Assembly (NCBI GenBank): GCA_947497895.1
Contig: CANMIL010000009.1
Span: forward strand, 62,001-126,000
Source: an uncultured Tenacibaculum sp.
GTDB lineage: Bacteria > Bacteroidota > Bacteroidia > Flavobacteriales > Flavobacteriaceae
DNA length: 64,000 nt
Direction: 5' to 3'
Made by a program: the position numbers and the translations under genes. The notes beneath the pieces were generated by a model, which was not told the DNA's origin, searched no databases, and saw nothing but the letters and a program-made list of their open reading frames with translations. Below are positions 35,242 through 44,481 of this stretch, one piece after another. Numbering within the stretch: the first letter of the stretch is position 1; the number at the start of each line of letters is the position of its first letter.

Positions 35242-36207
35242 ATGAACTTTATACAGCAAGCATACAAAGGAAGAAATGAGTGGTATATCTATTTAATTGT
35301 AATTTTAATAGTTCTTTTTGGATGGCAATTTATTGGAGTATTTCCGCTAGCAATTACGGCAATGATGCATTCTGAAGACATGAATGAGTTCTCGAGAGCC
35401 GCTCAAGATAGTTTTATGACTTTAGGGATAAATAGCAACTTGTTTTTGTTTTTAATTATTATCTCCTTTGCTTGTGGTTTACTGTTCTTATTTATGGGAG
35501 TCAAGTTTCTTCATAAGAGAGCTTTTAAAACAATTGTTACGAGTAGAAAGAATATAGATAGGAAAAGGTTTTGGTTTGGTTTTATTACTTGGGGAATTAT
35601 ATCAATAATAGCCATCGGAATTGGAATTTTTTTAGAACCTGAAAACTATGTATGGAATTTTAAACCTGTACCATTTTTTATATTGCTTACAATTTCATTT
35701 TTATTCATACCAATTCAAACTTCTTTTGAAGAATTGTTATTTCGAGGATATTTGATGCAAGGATTAGGTATCCTAGTTAAAAATAGATGGTTTCCATTAA
35801 TCATAACTTCAGTAGCTTTTGGTTTACTGCATGGAGCGAATCCTGAAGTTGATAAATTAGGCCCAATTTCTATGGTATTCTATATAGGTACAGGATTCTT
35901 TTTTGGAATTGTAACACTATTAGATGAAGGAACTGAATTAGCACTCGGTTTGCATGCTATAAACAATATTGTTGCTGCATTTTTCGTAACTACTGATTGG
36001 ACTGTTTTTCAAACAGAAGCTTTATATATAGATACTTCAGAACCTTCTGTTGGGGTAGAAATGTTTTTACCAGTACTGGTTTTATATCCTATTCTTCTTA
36101 TTATTTTCTCAAAGAAATATGGATGGCAAAATTGGAAAGAAAAATTATTTGGTAAAATAGAAAACCCCTTAGACAAAGACATTATTCAAGAAATAGAAGG
36201 GGTATAA
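35242..36207 (+). CDS. CPBP-family intramembrane metalloprotease
   Basis: A 321-residue polytopic membrane protein with the Abi/CPBP (Rce1-like) domain. The glutamyl motif EELLFRGYLMQG (about 167-178), the HGANPE histidine motif (about 200) and a third HAINNI motif (about 239) are all there, so it is probably an active protease. At least seven hydrophobic helices are seen. The gene starts 3 bases after menC and ends 10 bases before menE, clearly inside the operon. CPBP proteins process prenylated or peptide substrates in other systems; its role beside menaquinone genes is unknown. Confidence 0.88.
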   Translation: MNFIQQAYKGRNEWYIYLIVILIVLFGWQFIGVFPLAITAMMHSEDMNEFSRAAQDSFMTLGINSNLFLFLIIISFACGLLFLFMGVKFLHKRAFKTIVTSRKNIDRKRFWFGFITWGIISIIAIGIGIFLEPENYVWNFKPVPFFILLTISFLFIPIQTSFEELLFRGYLMQGLGILVKNRWFPLIITSVAFGLLHGANPEVDKLGPISMVFYIGTGFFFGIVTLLDEGTELALGLHAINNIVAAFFVTTDWTVFQTEALYIDTSEPSVGVEMFLPVLVLYPILLIIFSKKYGWQNWKEKLFGKIENPLDKDIIQEIEGV

Positions 36208-36217
36208 TTCATAGCAA

Positions 36218-37267
36218 ATGTATTTCCATTCAAGTTTCCAACTAAACGGTAGATCATTTACATCATCAAGTGATATTCTAGATTTTTCAAAGAATATTTC
36301 GAGAGAAGTTCATGATTTTTTAGGTGATTGGTTTAATAATAATGAATTCGTTGTAGTAAAAACTTCTGGATCCACAGGAAAGCCGAAGCCTATAAAATTA
36401 AAAAAGGAGTTTATGATAAACTCCGCAAAAGCAACTGGAGAGTTTTTTCAATTACATGAAAATACAACAGCTTTGTTATGTATGTCGGTGGTTTATATCG
36501 CTGGAAAAATGATGCTAGTTAGAGCTATGGTATTAGGCTGGAACATTGATATTGTGAAACCTGTAACGAACCCTTTATTAGCAGTTAGGAAAAACTATGA
36601 CTTTTCGGCAATGGTTCCTATGCAATTGCAAGCCAGCTTGAAGGAACTGAAGAAAGTTAAGACGTTAATCGTAGGTGGAGGAGTTGTTAGTAATGACTTA
36701 AAAAAGGAGATTGAACATAGTACTACTGAAATTTTTGCAACCTATGGAATGACCGAGACCATAACTCACATTGCTGTTAAAAGGTTAAATCATGAAGAAA
36801 AAGAATATTCACTTTACAATACTTTACCTAATGTTACTTTAGAAAAGGATCGTAGAGGATGTTTAGTTATTCATGCTCCGTTAGTTTCTGATGAGCTAGT
36901 GATAACCAATGATATTGTTGAATTACATTCTAAAACCTCTTTTACATGGATGGGAAGGTTTGACAACATTATTAATTCTGGCGGAGTTAAGTTAAACCCT
37001 GAGACGATTGAAGAGAAGCTATCCAATATTATCGAGGGACGTTTTTTTGTTGCTGGTATTTCTGATACTATTTTAGGTGAAAAATTGGTTCTTGTTTTGG
37101 AAGGAGATAAAACTACAGCGGAGCTATCAGATATAAATAAAGAGTTGGAAAGTTTGGAAAGCTTAGGGAAATACGAAAAGCCCAAGGAAATATTTATTGT
37201 GCCAGCGTTTATAGAAACGGAAACAAAAAAAATCCAACGTGCTAAAACATTGGATTTGGTATTATAA
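36218..37267 (+). CDS. menE: o-Succinylbenzoate-CoA ligase
   Basis: A 349-residue short AMP-forming acyl-CoA ligase that activates o-succinylbenzoate before ring closure by MenB. The P-loop KTSGSTGKPKPIKLKK (about 49-64), ATYGMTET, and FTWMGRFDNIINSGGVKLNPE (A8-like hinge, about 243-263) are visible, and a Lys-containing end (ETETKKIQRAKT) supplies the likely catalytic Lys. The compact length is normal for Bacteroidota MenE. It is the last gene of the menaquinone operon and converges on the next gene with only 9 bases between stops. Confidence 0.91.
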   Translation: MYFHSSFQLNGRSFTSSSDILDFSKNISREVHDFLGDWFNNNEFVVVKTSGSTGKPKPIKLKKEFMINSAKATGEFFQLHENTTALLCMSVVYIAGKMMLVRAMVLGWNIDIVKPVTNPLLAVRKNYDFSAMVPMQLQASLKELKKVKTLIVGGGVVSNDLKKEIEHSTTEIFATYGMTETITHIAVKRLNHEEKEYSLYNTLPNVTLEKDRRGCLVIHAPLVSDELVITNDIVELHSKTSFTWMGRFDNIINSGGVKLNPETIEEKLSNIIEGRFFVAGISDTILGEKLVLVLEGDKTTAELSDINKELESLESLGKYEKPKEIFIVPAFIETETKKIQRAKTLDLVL

Positions 37268-37276
37268 TGAGTTCAA

Positions 37277-38149
37277 TTAAAAAAACTCCATCGAATATTG
37301 ATTTTCGTAGGATTGATTAACATCTAACTTCATGATACCGGTTTTCGTTTCAAATACATGATCGGTATTTTCTTCATCGGCAATTCCCATCCAAGGTTCG
37401 AAACAGATGAATGGAGCATTTCCTTTTTGAGTCCAAAAGGCCATATATCTCCAATTTGGTATATAAAAATGAACTCCATGTTCATGTTTATCAGATTTTA
37501 AAGAAATCTTTTTTGATTCTACCTTCTCAAACATTAATGCATCATTATCAAACAAATCATAAGAGAGCGGTAACTTTTTATTTAAAGTTACGGTTTCAGT
37601 GTCTTTTTTCCTAAAACCAGTTTGTGGATTTAAAGAATGCTGAATTGGTGTTTCCTCTTTTTCAAATTCAATAAAATAATCGTTGAAATTTGTGGTTTCG
37701 GATATTGGACAATTAAATGCTGGATGCGCTCCTATTGAAAAGTCCATTAGTTTAGAATCTCTATTAAAAACTCTATAAGTAACTTCAACTAAGCTTTTTT
37801 GCAATTGATATTCAATTTGCAAAGCGAATTTATAAGGATATTTAAGCAATGTTTCTTCTGAATATTCAGTTTCTAAAACAATACTCTTTTCAGTTTTTGC
37901 GATTACTTTAAAATCTAAATCTCTTGCAAAACCATGTTGTGTTAATTCATATTGAGAACCATCAACTGTATAAGAATTGTTAACGAGTTTACCTACAATA
38001 GGAAACAAAACAGGGGAGTGTCGCTTCCAAAACTTAGGGTCACCCTTCCAGAGATAGTCTAAATTTGTTTGTTTAGAATAGACTTTGCATAGTTCTGCTC
38101 CAATTTTCTTTATTTCAATTTGTAAATAATCATTTTCAAGTGTAATCAT
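37277..38149 (-). CDS. Aldose 1-epimerase family protein
   Basis: A 290-residue galactose-mutarotase-like beta-sandwich protein of the LacX-type subgroup. Visible are YLWKGDPKFWKRHSPVLFPIVG (sugar-site region), the conserved His in GAHPAFNCPI and the conserved Glu in FICFEPWMGIAD. The start at 38149 (MITLENDYLQ) is preferred because the 32 residues that a longer frame would add are unlike the family. The protein has no signal peptide, so it is cytoplasmic and interconverts sugar anomers or acts on a related phosphosugar. It is transcribed alone, convergent with menE. Confidence 0.88.
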   Translation of the reverse strand: MITLENDYLQIEIKKIGAELCKVYSKQTNLDYLWKGDPKFWKRHSPVLFPIVGKLVNNSYTVDGSQYELTQHGFARDLDFKVIAKTEKSIVLETEYSEETLLKYPYKFALQIEYQLQKSLVEVTYRVFNRDSKLMDFSIGAHPAFNCPISETTNFNDYFIEFEKEETPIQHSLNPQTGFRKKDTETVTLNKKLPLSYDLFDNDALMFEKVESKKISLKSDKHEHGVHFYIPNWRYMAFWTQKGNAPFICFEPWMGIADEENTDHVFETKTGIMKLDVNQSYENQYSMEFF

Positions 38150-38472
38150 AAATAATAGGTAATTGTAATCGAGAATAAATTCCTCTGGTTTAAATATAAA
38201 AAAGATAAAGAATTGACCATCAGATATAGTCATTAATTTAATCATGAACTCGATATAAAAAAGGAATCGAATTAGTTGTGATTTTTTAATTAGCTGATAG
38301 TTAGTTTTTTTTACATGATCTCAATCGGGGCTTTTATATCTCAAAAATCTACTCTTAAGGATAAAATGTTCATTCCATTTATCAATCTTATTATCTTGAT
38401 TTTTAGCAAAAACCAACAAAATCACGTATAATATAACTATGGTATTATTTTTCTTGGTTTTTATGAGGTGTA
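38150..38472. other. Intergenic, no gene seen
   Basis: AT-rich spacer between the divergent aldose-epimerase gene and the decayed lipoprotein copy. No signal peptide or N-terminal part of the lost lipoprotein can be recognised in any frame. Promoters for both directions may lie here, but no clear TAnnTTTG element was found. Confidence 0.4.
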
Positions 38473-39010
38473 TTGTCTTTAGTGTTTGATTTATTTCAAT
38501 ATGGAGTTCCTAAGAATAAAGGAAGAGGTTTTATGGAAACTAGTCAAAAAGAACCTCTAAACTTTGAAAATATAGAAAATATTAATTTATGTGTTAGACA
38601 GAAGTTAAAGGATGTCTGGAAAAATTATTTTTACAATGGATCTATCTGGATCCATGCAGATGGTTTAAACCAGAAACAGCAAGCCGAATTACTCGTTAAG
38701 TTAAATGGAAAAATTTCCAATGCAACTCCAGATTCATATGCTAGAGGTTCATTGAATTGTGCCAACGTAACTATGGAAACATATACACAAACATTTAAGA
38801 GTTCTATAGATAGTATTAAGATGAGTAATTTGGCAAATTGTTTTAGTTGTCATAATGCTGTGAGTTATACTAGCGATACATCACCAATTTATATGAGTCA
38901 TATTTTTGATGCATTTATTAAACGAGCGGAAGGAAAATATTATGGATGCTGTTGAAGCTTTGAAAGCGAAACAGGAAATAGAAGAATTTATGAAGAATAA
39001 ACTAAAATAA
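38473..39010 (+). pseudogene. Truncated and frameshifted copy of the c-heme lipoprotein gene
   Basis: The frame encodes the equivalent of the last third of the gene at 39779-41242: DLFQYGVPKN, LKDVWKNYFYNGSIW, ARGSLNCANVTMETYTQTF and a CFSCH heme motif are shared in order. The 5' two thirds, including the signal peptide, are absent; an in-frame stop lies just upstream. Near the 3' end the frame stops early (KYYGCC), while the +1 frame continues as MDAVEALKAKQEIEEF and ends at 39010, matching the paralogue's KAKHELEEYMKNKLEN tail. So a frameshift has occurred near 38935-38945. A small functional remnant is possible but unlikely without export. Confidence 0.88.
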
Positions 39011-39032
39011 AGTTTTACGATTGAGTTTTATT

Positions 39033-39073
39033 AAACCTCTCTGGAATTCAACGAAAGAGAGGTTTTCTTTTTT
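39033..39073. terminator. Intrinsic terminator between convergent genes
   Basis: AAACCTCTCT and AGAGAGGTTT form a 10-base stem with a 13-base loop, followed by a T run on the plus strand. The A-rich left flank would also serve the minus-strand gene guaD, whose stop codon is at the right edge. Confidence 0.85.
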
Positions 39074-39545
39074 AATATTCTATTTTATCATTTTTGTCGA
39101 TCCATTTTTGAAATGGTTCAAGTGCTATTTCTCTTCCTAATTGTTCAAAAGGAATACTTCTTTCATGATATGGTAAAGGAATTTCTTTATAAATGAAAGC
39201 ATCATCAAAGCCAATATTTGCAGCATCTTCTTGTCCACTTCCATAATATACTTTATCTGGTCGTGCCCAATAGATAGCACCTAAACACATAGGGCAAGGT
39301 TCACAAGAGGTATAAACAATACAACCGTCCAATTGAAATGTACCTAGATTTTTACATGCATCACGAATAGCAGTCACTTCAGCATGAGCAGTAGGATCAT
39401 TTGTAGAAGTAACTTTGTTATTTCCTCTTCCAACAATTTCACCATCTTTAACAATAATACAACCGAAAGGACCTCCTTCATTGTTTCTCATCCCTTTTAA
39501 AGCAGCTTTTACTGCTTCACTCATAAATTCATGATGTTTACTCAT
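39072..39545 (-). CDS. guaD: Guanine deaminase (CDA fold)
   Basis: A 157-residue zinc deaminase converting guanine to xanthine. The zinc and catalytic motifs THAEVTAIRDAC (HxE) and TSCEPCPMCLGAIYWARP (PCxxC) are intact. The segment GFDDAFIYKEI and the terminal FQKWIDKNDKIEY closely follow the form of the Bacillus guanine deaminase, which has about the same length; tRNA adenosine deaminase TadA lacks this C-terminal strand-exchange end. It is transcribed alone. The intact and decayed lipoprotein copies flank it on the opposite strand. Confidence 0.9.
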   Translation of the reverse strand: MSKHHEFMSEAVKAALKGMRNNEGGPFGCIIVKDGEIVGRGNNKVTSTNDPTAHAEVTAIRDACKNLGTFQLDGCIVYTSCEPCPMCLGAIYWARPDKVYYGSGQEDAANIGFDDAFIYKEIPLPYHERSIPFEQLGREIALEPFQKWIDKNDKIEY

Positions 39546-39778
39546 AGTTTTTAGTTTTCTTAAAGATACTAAAAAGCCATAATAAATGATGTTTTTAATG
39601 ATATTGATTAATAGTAAACATAACTCTTAGCTGATTTGAGTAAAAGAATAAAATAGTTAATTACAATTATGATCGAAATTCCGTTGGTTATAACCTATTT
39701 CAAGGAACTTATGACTTTTTACTCAGTTCAATTAAATTATTATTTCATTTTTGCAGCCAATTACAAAACTAACATACT

Positions 39779-41242
39779 ATGAAATTAATTTCAAAAACGA
39801 GTTTAGGGGCAGCACTGTTAGGTGTTTTAGTCCTAAGTTCATGTAAACAAAAACAGGAATCCTCGAAAAAGGAGGGGGAGCTCGATTATCAAACAACTAC
39901 TTCAGTAAAATTGTGTGACGCTTCATGGTTTCCGCATTCTCAAACTAAGAATCCAGCAGAGGGAAAGAATAGTCCTTTTGCGGCAGAGAGCTCTACCAAC
40001 GAAATGTTCCATCAATGGTCATGGCAAAAGTTTTTATGGTTAACCAAACCTGCATTAGTAGAAGAAAAAGAAATACCTCTTTTTTTAAACGAAGAGAGAA
40101 TACTTCAAGTAGATTCTCATATGAATCCAATCAAGGGAATTGAGGGGGTAAATGTTGTCCTTACCGATACATTACAGGCTGGACCAGGAGGAGTCCTTAA
40201 AACAAACCCGTATTTTAACTCTGAAGGTAATTCCGAAACCATATTTTACTCTATTCATATAGACCCTATTTTAAAGGAGTCGGCAGAAAAGTTTAAAGAC
40301 GCTTTAATTAGTGGAGAACTGGATGAAAACAATAATAAAACATTTCCTGTGGGAGCTCTAGAACTTAAAGTTTCTTGGGTGGCTACTTCGGCATTACCTA
40401 AGGAAGATTTATCGAATTATTATATAACCACAGCTGCTATTAGTAGAGATACGATTAATTATTCCAAAACTGAAGTTGCAATGTTAGGAATGCATGTTGT
40501 TGGGGTAGTAGAAAATCATCCAGAATTTATTTGGGCTACTTTTGAACATGATGATTTAGCTCCAAACTATAATTGGAAAAAAAATAAAGCAGTATCTAAT
40601 GAACAAAAGTTAGTATTTAAAAAAGGTGAAACTTCAGGAATAGATGCTATAACTTGGAATACTTCAAAGCACGCGCCAAATGTTGAGAATAAGGCATACG
40701 ATTTGTTTCAATACGGTGTGCCAAGAAATCCTGATGGAAGTTTTATGAAAACATCTCAAGATGGAGAAAAGAACTTTAATCATGTCAATGAAATTAATGA
40801 GTGTGTAAAGAAAAACTTAAAGGACGTTTGGAAAAACTACTTTTATAATGGATCTATATGGTTAAATACAGATGGTATGAGTCCAGAAGAACAAGCTAAA
40901 AAAATTGTTGAATTGGGACAGGATATTGATAAAGGAGAGGAAGGATCGTTAGCAAGAGGATCATTAAATTGTGCTAATGTTACAATGGAAACTTATACAC
41001 AAACGTTTCAAGATGATATTTCAAAAATCAACGTTAGTAATCTGGTAAATTGCTTTACATGTCATAATGCCGTAAACTTCGATGTGGAAGACAAAGATAA
41101 CAAACCTAGTTCTCCATTGTATTTAAGCCATATTTTTAATGGTTATGTTGAAAGAGCAAGAGGGAAATCAGCAAAGGAGGTTGAGATATTAAAAGCTAAA
41201 CATGAGCTTGAAGAGTATATGAAGAATAAATTGGAAAATTAA
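39779..41242 (+). CDS. Putative c-type cytochrome lipoprotein, unknown function
   Basis: A 487-residue exported lipoprotein. The signal peptide ends in the lipobox LVLSSC-KQ, so Cys22 is probably lipidated. One heme-c motif, CFTCH, lies near residue 424 in NLVNCFTCHNAVNF. The rest contains an ordered region with FHQWSWQKFLWLTKP near residue 75-90 and ARGSLNCANVTMETYTQTF before the heme site; the two Cys residues outside CxxCH might form a disulphide. I recognise no wider family. A periplasmic or outer-membrane electron-transfer or redox role is inferred from CxxCH alone. A decayed partial copy lies 0.8 kb upstream, so the gene has been duplicated locally. Confidence 0.75.
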   Translation: MKLISKTSLGAALLGVLVLSSCKQKQESSKKEGELDYQTTTSVKLCDASWFPHSQTKNPAEGKNSPFAAESSTNEMFHQWSWQKFLWLTKPALVEEKEIPLFLNEERILQVDSHMNPIKGIEGVNVVLTDTLQAGPGGVLKTNPYFNSEGNSETIFYSIHIDPILKESAEKFKDALISGELDENNNKTFPVGALELKVSWVATSALPKEDLSNYYITTAAISRDTINYSKTEVAMLGMHVVGVVENHPEFIWATFEHDDLAPNYNWKKNKAVSNEQKLVFKKGETSGIDAITWNTSKHAPNVENKAYDLFQYGVPRNPDGSFMKTSQDGEKNFNHVNEINECVKKNLKDVWKNYFYNGSIWLNTDGMSPEEQAKKIVELGQDIDKGEEGSLARGSLNCANVTMETYTQTFQDDISKINVSNLVNCFTCHNAVNFDVEDKDNKPSSPLYLSHIFNGYVERARGKSAKEVEILKAKHELEEYMKNKLEN

Positions 41243-41276
41243 AAGTTCAAGATAAAAGTTTGTTAATCTATATAAG

Positions 41277-41304
41277 CACCCCATAATTTATGGGGTGTTT
41301 TTTA
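41277..41304 (+). terminator. Intrinsic terminator of the c-heme lipoprotein gene
   Basis: The perfect stem CACCCCATAA / TTATGGGGTG with a one-base centre (in practice a shorter stem with a small AT loop) is followed by six T residues. It lies 35 bases after the stop codon. Confidence 0.88.
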
Positions 41305-41399
41305 TTTAGTAAAGAGAGTTCTGTTAGTTAAAATATTGAAATTATGTGAATTAACGTAGCAAAATAATCAGCCAATCGTCTTTAATATAAAAACTTACC

Positions 41400-42047
41400 A
41401 TGAATACTCATAAAATTGGTGGATACTCAGCAATAATCGAAGCGCTATTATATGTTATAGGTTTTACCTATTTAATATTCTTTTTATCTCCTGGTATGGA
41501 GGCCGCTAATGGAGATGTCGAAAAACTCGCATTTGTTCTAAATAATAAAGTGTTATTTCAAATTTGGAACTTACTAATTTATGTTCTTTTCGGAATTATT
41601 TTAATTCCTCTAACCATAGTTATCAACTCAAAATTCAATAAAAAACATTTGTTAGTATCTAAGGTAACACCTGTGCTAGGATTTATTTGGTCAGGACTGG
41701 TTATTGCCAGCGGAATGGTTGCAAATGTTGGTTTGGAATCAATTGAAGTTATATTTTCTACAGATAAATCTTCTGCTATAACGGCATGGAAGACTATTGA
41801 TGCCATACAAGGAGGATTAGGAGGTGGAATAGAAGTTGTAGGAGGACTTTGGGTATTTTTAATTAGTTACTTTGGAATAAAAGAAAGAGTTTTATCAAAG
41901 CCTTTGAACTATTTAGGATTGATAGTGGGAATTGCGGGAATCGTATCGGTTTTTCCAGGGCTATCTGATTTAGGAGCCATATTTGGTTTAACTCAAATTA
42001 TTTGGTTTGCATGGATTGGATTCATTTTACTTAAGGAAAAGGATTAA
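41400..42047 (+). CDS. DUF4386-like integral membrane protein
   Basis: A 215-residue membrane protein with about six hydrophobic helices. The opening IGGYSAIIEALLYVIGF, a polar VEKLAFVLNNK loop after helix 1 and the paired central helices fit the DUF4386 family, whose function is unknown. It is a single-gene unit with terminators on both sides. Plain ATG start; no obvious Shine-Dalgarno sequence, as is usual in this phylum. Confidence 0.7.
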   Translation: MNTHKIGGYSAIIEALLYVIGFTYLIFFLSPGMEAANGDVEKLAFVLNNKVLFQIWNLLIYVLFGIILIPLTIVINSKFNKKHLLVSKVTPVLGFIWSGLVIASGMVANVGLESIEVIFSTDKSSAITAWKTIDAIQGGLGGGIEVVGGLWVFLISYFGIKERVLSKPLNYLGLIVGIAGIVSVFPGLSDLGAIFGLTQIIWFAWIGFILLKEKD

Positions 42048-42080
42048 TAAAAAATAATTTAAATCAAGATAAAGGATAAA

Positions 42081-42116
42081 AATAACCCCGATGAGCAACA
42101 TCGGGGTTATTTTTAT
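42081..42116. terminator. Bidirectional intrinsic terminator
   Basis: The stem AATAACCCCGATG / CATCGGGGTTATT with an AGCAA-type loop is flanked by A residues on the left and T residues on the right. It separates the convergent DUF4386-like gene and ggt and can serve both. Confidence 0.9.
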
Positions 42117-42127
42117 GATCTATTTTA

Positions 42128-43825
42128 TTAAAAGCCTATGGCTGTATCGTCGCCTCTTTTATCGGCACCTCCTTCTAGCTTACCATTTGGTAAAACTAAG
42201 ATGGCATCCACTTTCCCAATCACGGGAGAGTTTGCTTCATCAATCGTATATCCTTTTTGTGAAAGTGCTGTTTTTACTTCTTCAGAAAAACTATTAGGCT
42301 CCATTTTTACGGTATCAGGTAACCATTGATGATGAAATCTCGGTTGATTTACGGCTTCCTGCATTCCCATATTGTATTCATGAACGTTTAAGATAGTTTG
42401 TAAAACCGATGTGATAATGGTCGATCCTCCTGGTGTACCTACGACCATCCATAATTTACCTTCTTTCTCAACAATAGTTGGAGTCATAGAGCTTAACATC
42501 CTTTTTTCTGGAGCTATTTCGTTCGCTTCGGCTCCAACGAGACCAAACATATTCGGTTCACCAGGTTTGCTACTGAAATCATCCATTTCGTTGTTCAAGA
42601 AAAAACCAAGCTCAGGCGCATATAGTTTCGATCCATATGCCGCATTAATTGTTGTGGTAACAGAAACAGCATTTCCAAATTGATCAACAATTGAATAATG
42701 TGTGGTTTCATCACTTTCAACAATTTCTATGGAGCCATGGGATAAATCTTTAGATTTTGTAGCCTTTTCAAAAGAAAAAGAAGACATTCTTTCATTAGCA
42801 TAAGCTTTACTTAGTAGCTTATCCATTGGAATAGAAACAAAATCGGGATCACCTAAAAAATAGCTTCTATCCGCATAGGCTCGTCTTTCAGCTTCTGTAA
42901 TCACTTGGATTGATTTAGAAGAATTATGCCCATATTCATGTAGATCATATGGTTCAATGGCATTCATTATTTCAGCTAAGCATACACCTCCACTAGAAGG
43001 AGGAGACATGGAAATGATTTTTAAATTATCATACGAAAATATTACTGGAGTTCTCCATTTAGCTTCATATTTAGCTAAGTCTTCTTCCGTAACATATCCG
43101 CCTTCTTGTTGTAAAAAAGCTGCTAATTTTTTTCCAGTTTCTCCTTTATAAAATTCATCTCTACCATTTTCTAAAATGCGAGTAAGTGTTTTTCCTAACT
43201 CAGGGTATTTTATGGTATCTCCTGATTTCCATATTTTAGCCAATGGAATAGTGTCTTTATTTACTCTAAAAAAGTCTTTTTTGTGTTTTAGTAAACGCTT
43301 TTCTTGCTTTTTTGTAACCACAACACCTTTGTAAGCTAGGTCAATTACTGGTTGGATAATCTCCTTAATGGGCAAGCTTCCAAACTTTTTATGTGCTTCA
43401 AAAACACCTGCTATGGTACCAGGTACGCCAACGGCAGTTGCTCCAGAAGTACTTTTATTTTTTATAATGTTTCCATTTTCATCTAGGTACATATCTCTAT
43501 GAGCAGTTAAAGGAGCCTTTTCTCTATAATCTAAAGCACCAATTTTGCCTTCATTAGTTCTATAAACCATGAAACCACCACCTCCGATATTACCAGCATA
43601 TGGATACGAAACAGCCAATGCTAGTTCTGTTGCCATCATGGCATCAAAAGCGTTACCTCCTTTTTTTAAGATATCAACGCCTATTTTGGATGCTTCTTTT
43701 CTAGCAGATACGACCATGGCTTTGTCTGTAATAACACCTTTTATTTCCTGTTTTTCAGGAACTGTAGTCTTGCAACTAGCCAAAAGGAAGCAGCCGCTAA
43801 TAAATAAGATTAGTGATTTTTTCAT
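42128..43825 (-). CDS. ggt: Gamma-glutamyltransferase, lipoprotein form
   Basis: A 565-residue Ntn-hydrolase precursor that cleaves gamma-glutamyl bonds of glutathione and related compounds. The signal peptide ends in a lipobox (LLASC-KTT). LDYREKAP contains the substrate-binding Arg; the autoprocessing and catalytic Thr is Thr374 in ETTHYSIVDQFGNAV; GTPGGSTI provides the oxyanion Gly pair; LNNEMDDF and MLSSMTPT are further family motifs. Autocleavage before Thr374 would give a small subunit of about 190 residues, as expected. The gene starts 15 bases after the acpH-like gene, so the two are probably co-transcribed. Periplasmic location is inferred. Confidence 0.94.
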   Translation of the reverse strand: MKKSLILFISGCFLLASCKTTVPEKQEIKGVITDKAMVVSARKEASKIGVDILKKGGNAFDAMMATELALAVSYPYAGNIGGGGFMVYRTNEGKIGALDYREKAPLTAHRDMYLDENGNIIKNKSTSGATAVGVPGTIAGVFEAHKKFGSLPIKEIIQPVIDLAYKGVVVTKKQEKRLLKHKKDFFRVNKDTIPLAKIWKSGDTIKYPELGKTLTRILENGRDEFYKGETGKKLAAFLQQEGGYVTEEDLAKYEAKWRTPVIFSYDNLKIISMSPPSSGGVCLAEIMNAIEPYDLHEYGHNSSKSIQVITEAERRAYADRSYFLGDPDFVSIPMDKLLSKAYANERMSSFSFEKATKSKDLSHGSIEIVESDETTHYSIVDQFGNAVSVTTTINAAYGSKLYAPELGFFLNNEMDDFSSKPGEPNMFGLVGAEANEIAPEKRMLSSMTPTIVEKEGKLWMVVGTPGGSTIITSVLQTILNVHEYNMGMQEAVNQPRFHHQWLPDTVKMEPNSFSEEVKTALSQKGYTIDEANSPVIGKVDAILVLPNGKLEGGADKRGDDTAIGF

Positions 43826-43840
43826 TTGATTAAAATTAGA

Positions 43841-44434
43841 TTAGTTTGTCAATAATTCTTTTGTTTTAATTTCAGAAAAATGTTGAAGGTCTTTGAAGAA
43901 TTTGGTAAAGTCGTTATGAAAAGAATCATAATGTAGTAGTAGATCTTCCGTAGCAAGATTCATCATTGATTTTCCATTGGTTCTATTGTTCATTCCATTA
44001 AGAACATCTTTAATTCCTTTTGCAAATTGATAATTGTATAACCAGTTATATTTGATCATATAAGGAAGTAAATGTTGCGTTTTCTCAGGAAGAATATCAA
44101 TATTGTTTTCAAGTAGCTGGTAAACAGACGATACATAGATGTCTAAGGGGATTTCGGAATAATCACGCCAGTTAATTGCCAAAAAGTGGTCGTAGAATAT
44201 ATCTATGATAACTCCATCATAGTGTCCGTATCGTTCGTGTAATCTTCTTTTACTTACACGAACTATTTCATGGGCATCCGTGTAGGAATCAATCGCTCTA
44301 TGAAGCAAAATACCTTTTTGAATATTTTCAGGAAAATGGGAAAATTTATTGCCTTTGATATGGTCAGCAATAAAATTACCAATCATAATTTCATCATTGT
44401 TTTTTGAAAGGTATAAATGCGCTAGAAAATTCAT
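43841..44434 (-). CDS. acpH: AcpH-like acyl carrier protein phosphodiesterase (DUF479)
   Basis: A 197-residue HD-like hydrolase. The start MNFLAHLYLSKNND, then GNFIADHIKGN, LHRAIDSYTDAHEIVR and DIFYDHFLAINW, follow the family closely, including the His and Asp residues of the metal site. Escherichia coli AcpH removes the phosphopantetheine arm from acyl carrier protein. The Bacteroidota members are not all tested, so the activity is a family inference. The gene lies 30 kb from the NRPS carrier domains and looks like housekeeping. Confidence 0.85.
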   Translation of the reverse strand: MNFLAHLYLSKNNDEIMIGNFIADHIKGNKFSHFPENIQKGILLHRAIDSYTDAHEIVRVSKRRLHERYGHYDGVIIDIFYDHFLAINWRDYSEIPLDIYVSSVYQLLENNIDILPEKTQHLLPYMIKYNWLYNYQFAKGIKDVLNGMNNRTNGKSMMNLATEDLLLHYDSFHNDFTKFFKDLQHFSEIKTKELLTN

Positions 44435-44450
44435 CGCATAAAAATAAAAA

Positions 44451-44480
44451 AAAACAAGGACTTTAAGTCCTTGTTTTTTT
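44451..44480 (-). terminator. Terminator of the first DUF4249/TBDR operon
   Basis: A perfect hairpin AAAACAAGGACTT / AAGTCCTTGTTTT with T runs in both directions. The same hairpin occurs at 51039-51069 after the duplicate operon, so it was copied with it. It can also bound the acpH promoter side. Confidence 0.9.
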
Positions 44481-44481
44481 A

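Noticed and set aside
36874-37185. Minus-strand frame of about 104 codons inside menE
   Set aside because: It lies opposite well-conserved MenE codons, lacks any recognisable motif, and is not preceded by regulatory signals.
43841-44434. AcpH-like protein as a regulator of the NRPS carrier domains
   Set aside because: It lies in a separate ggt operon 20 kb from the NRPS genes and its family acts on the fatty-acid acyl carrier protein; nothing in the sequence links it to the cluster.
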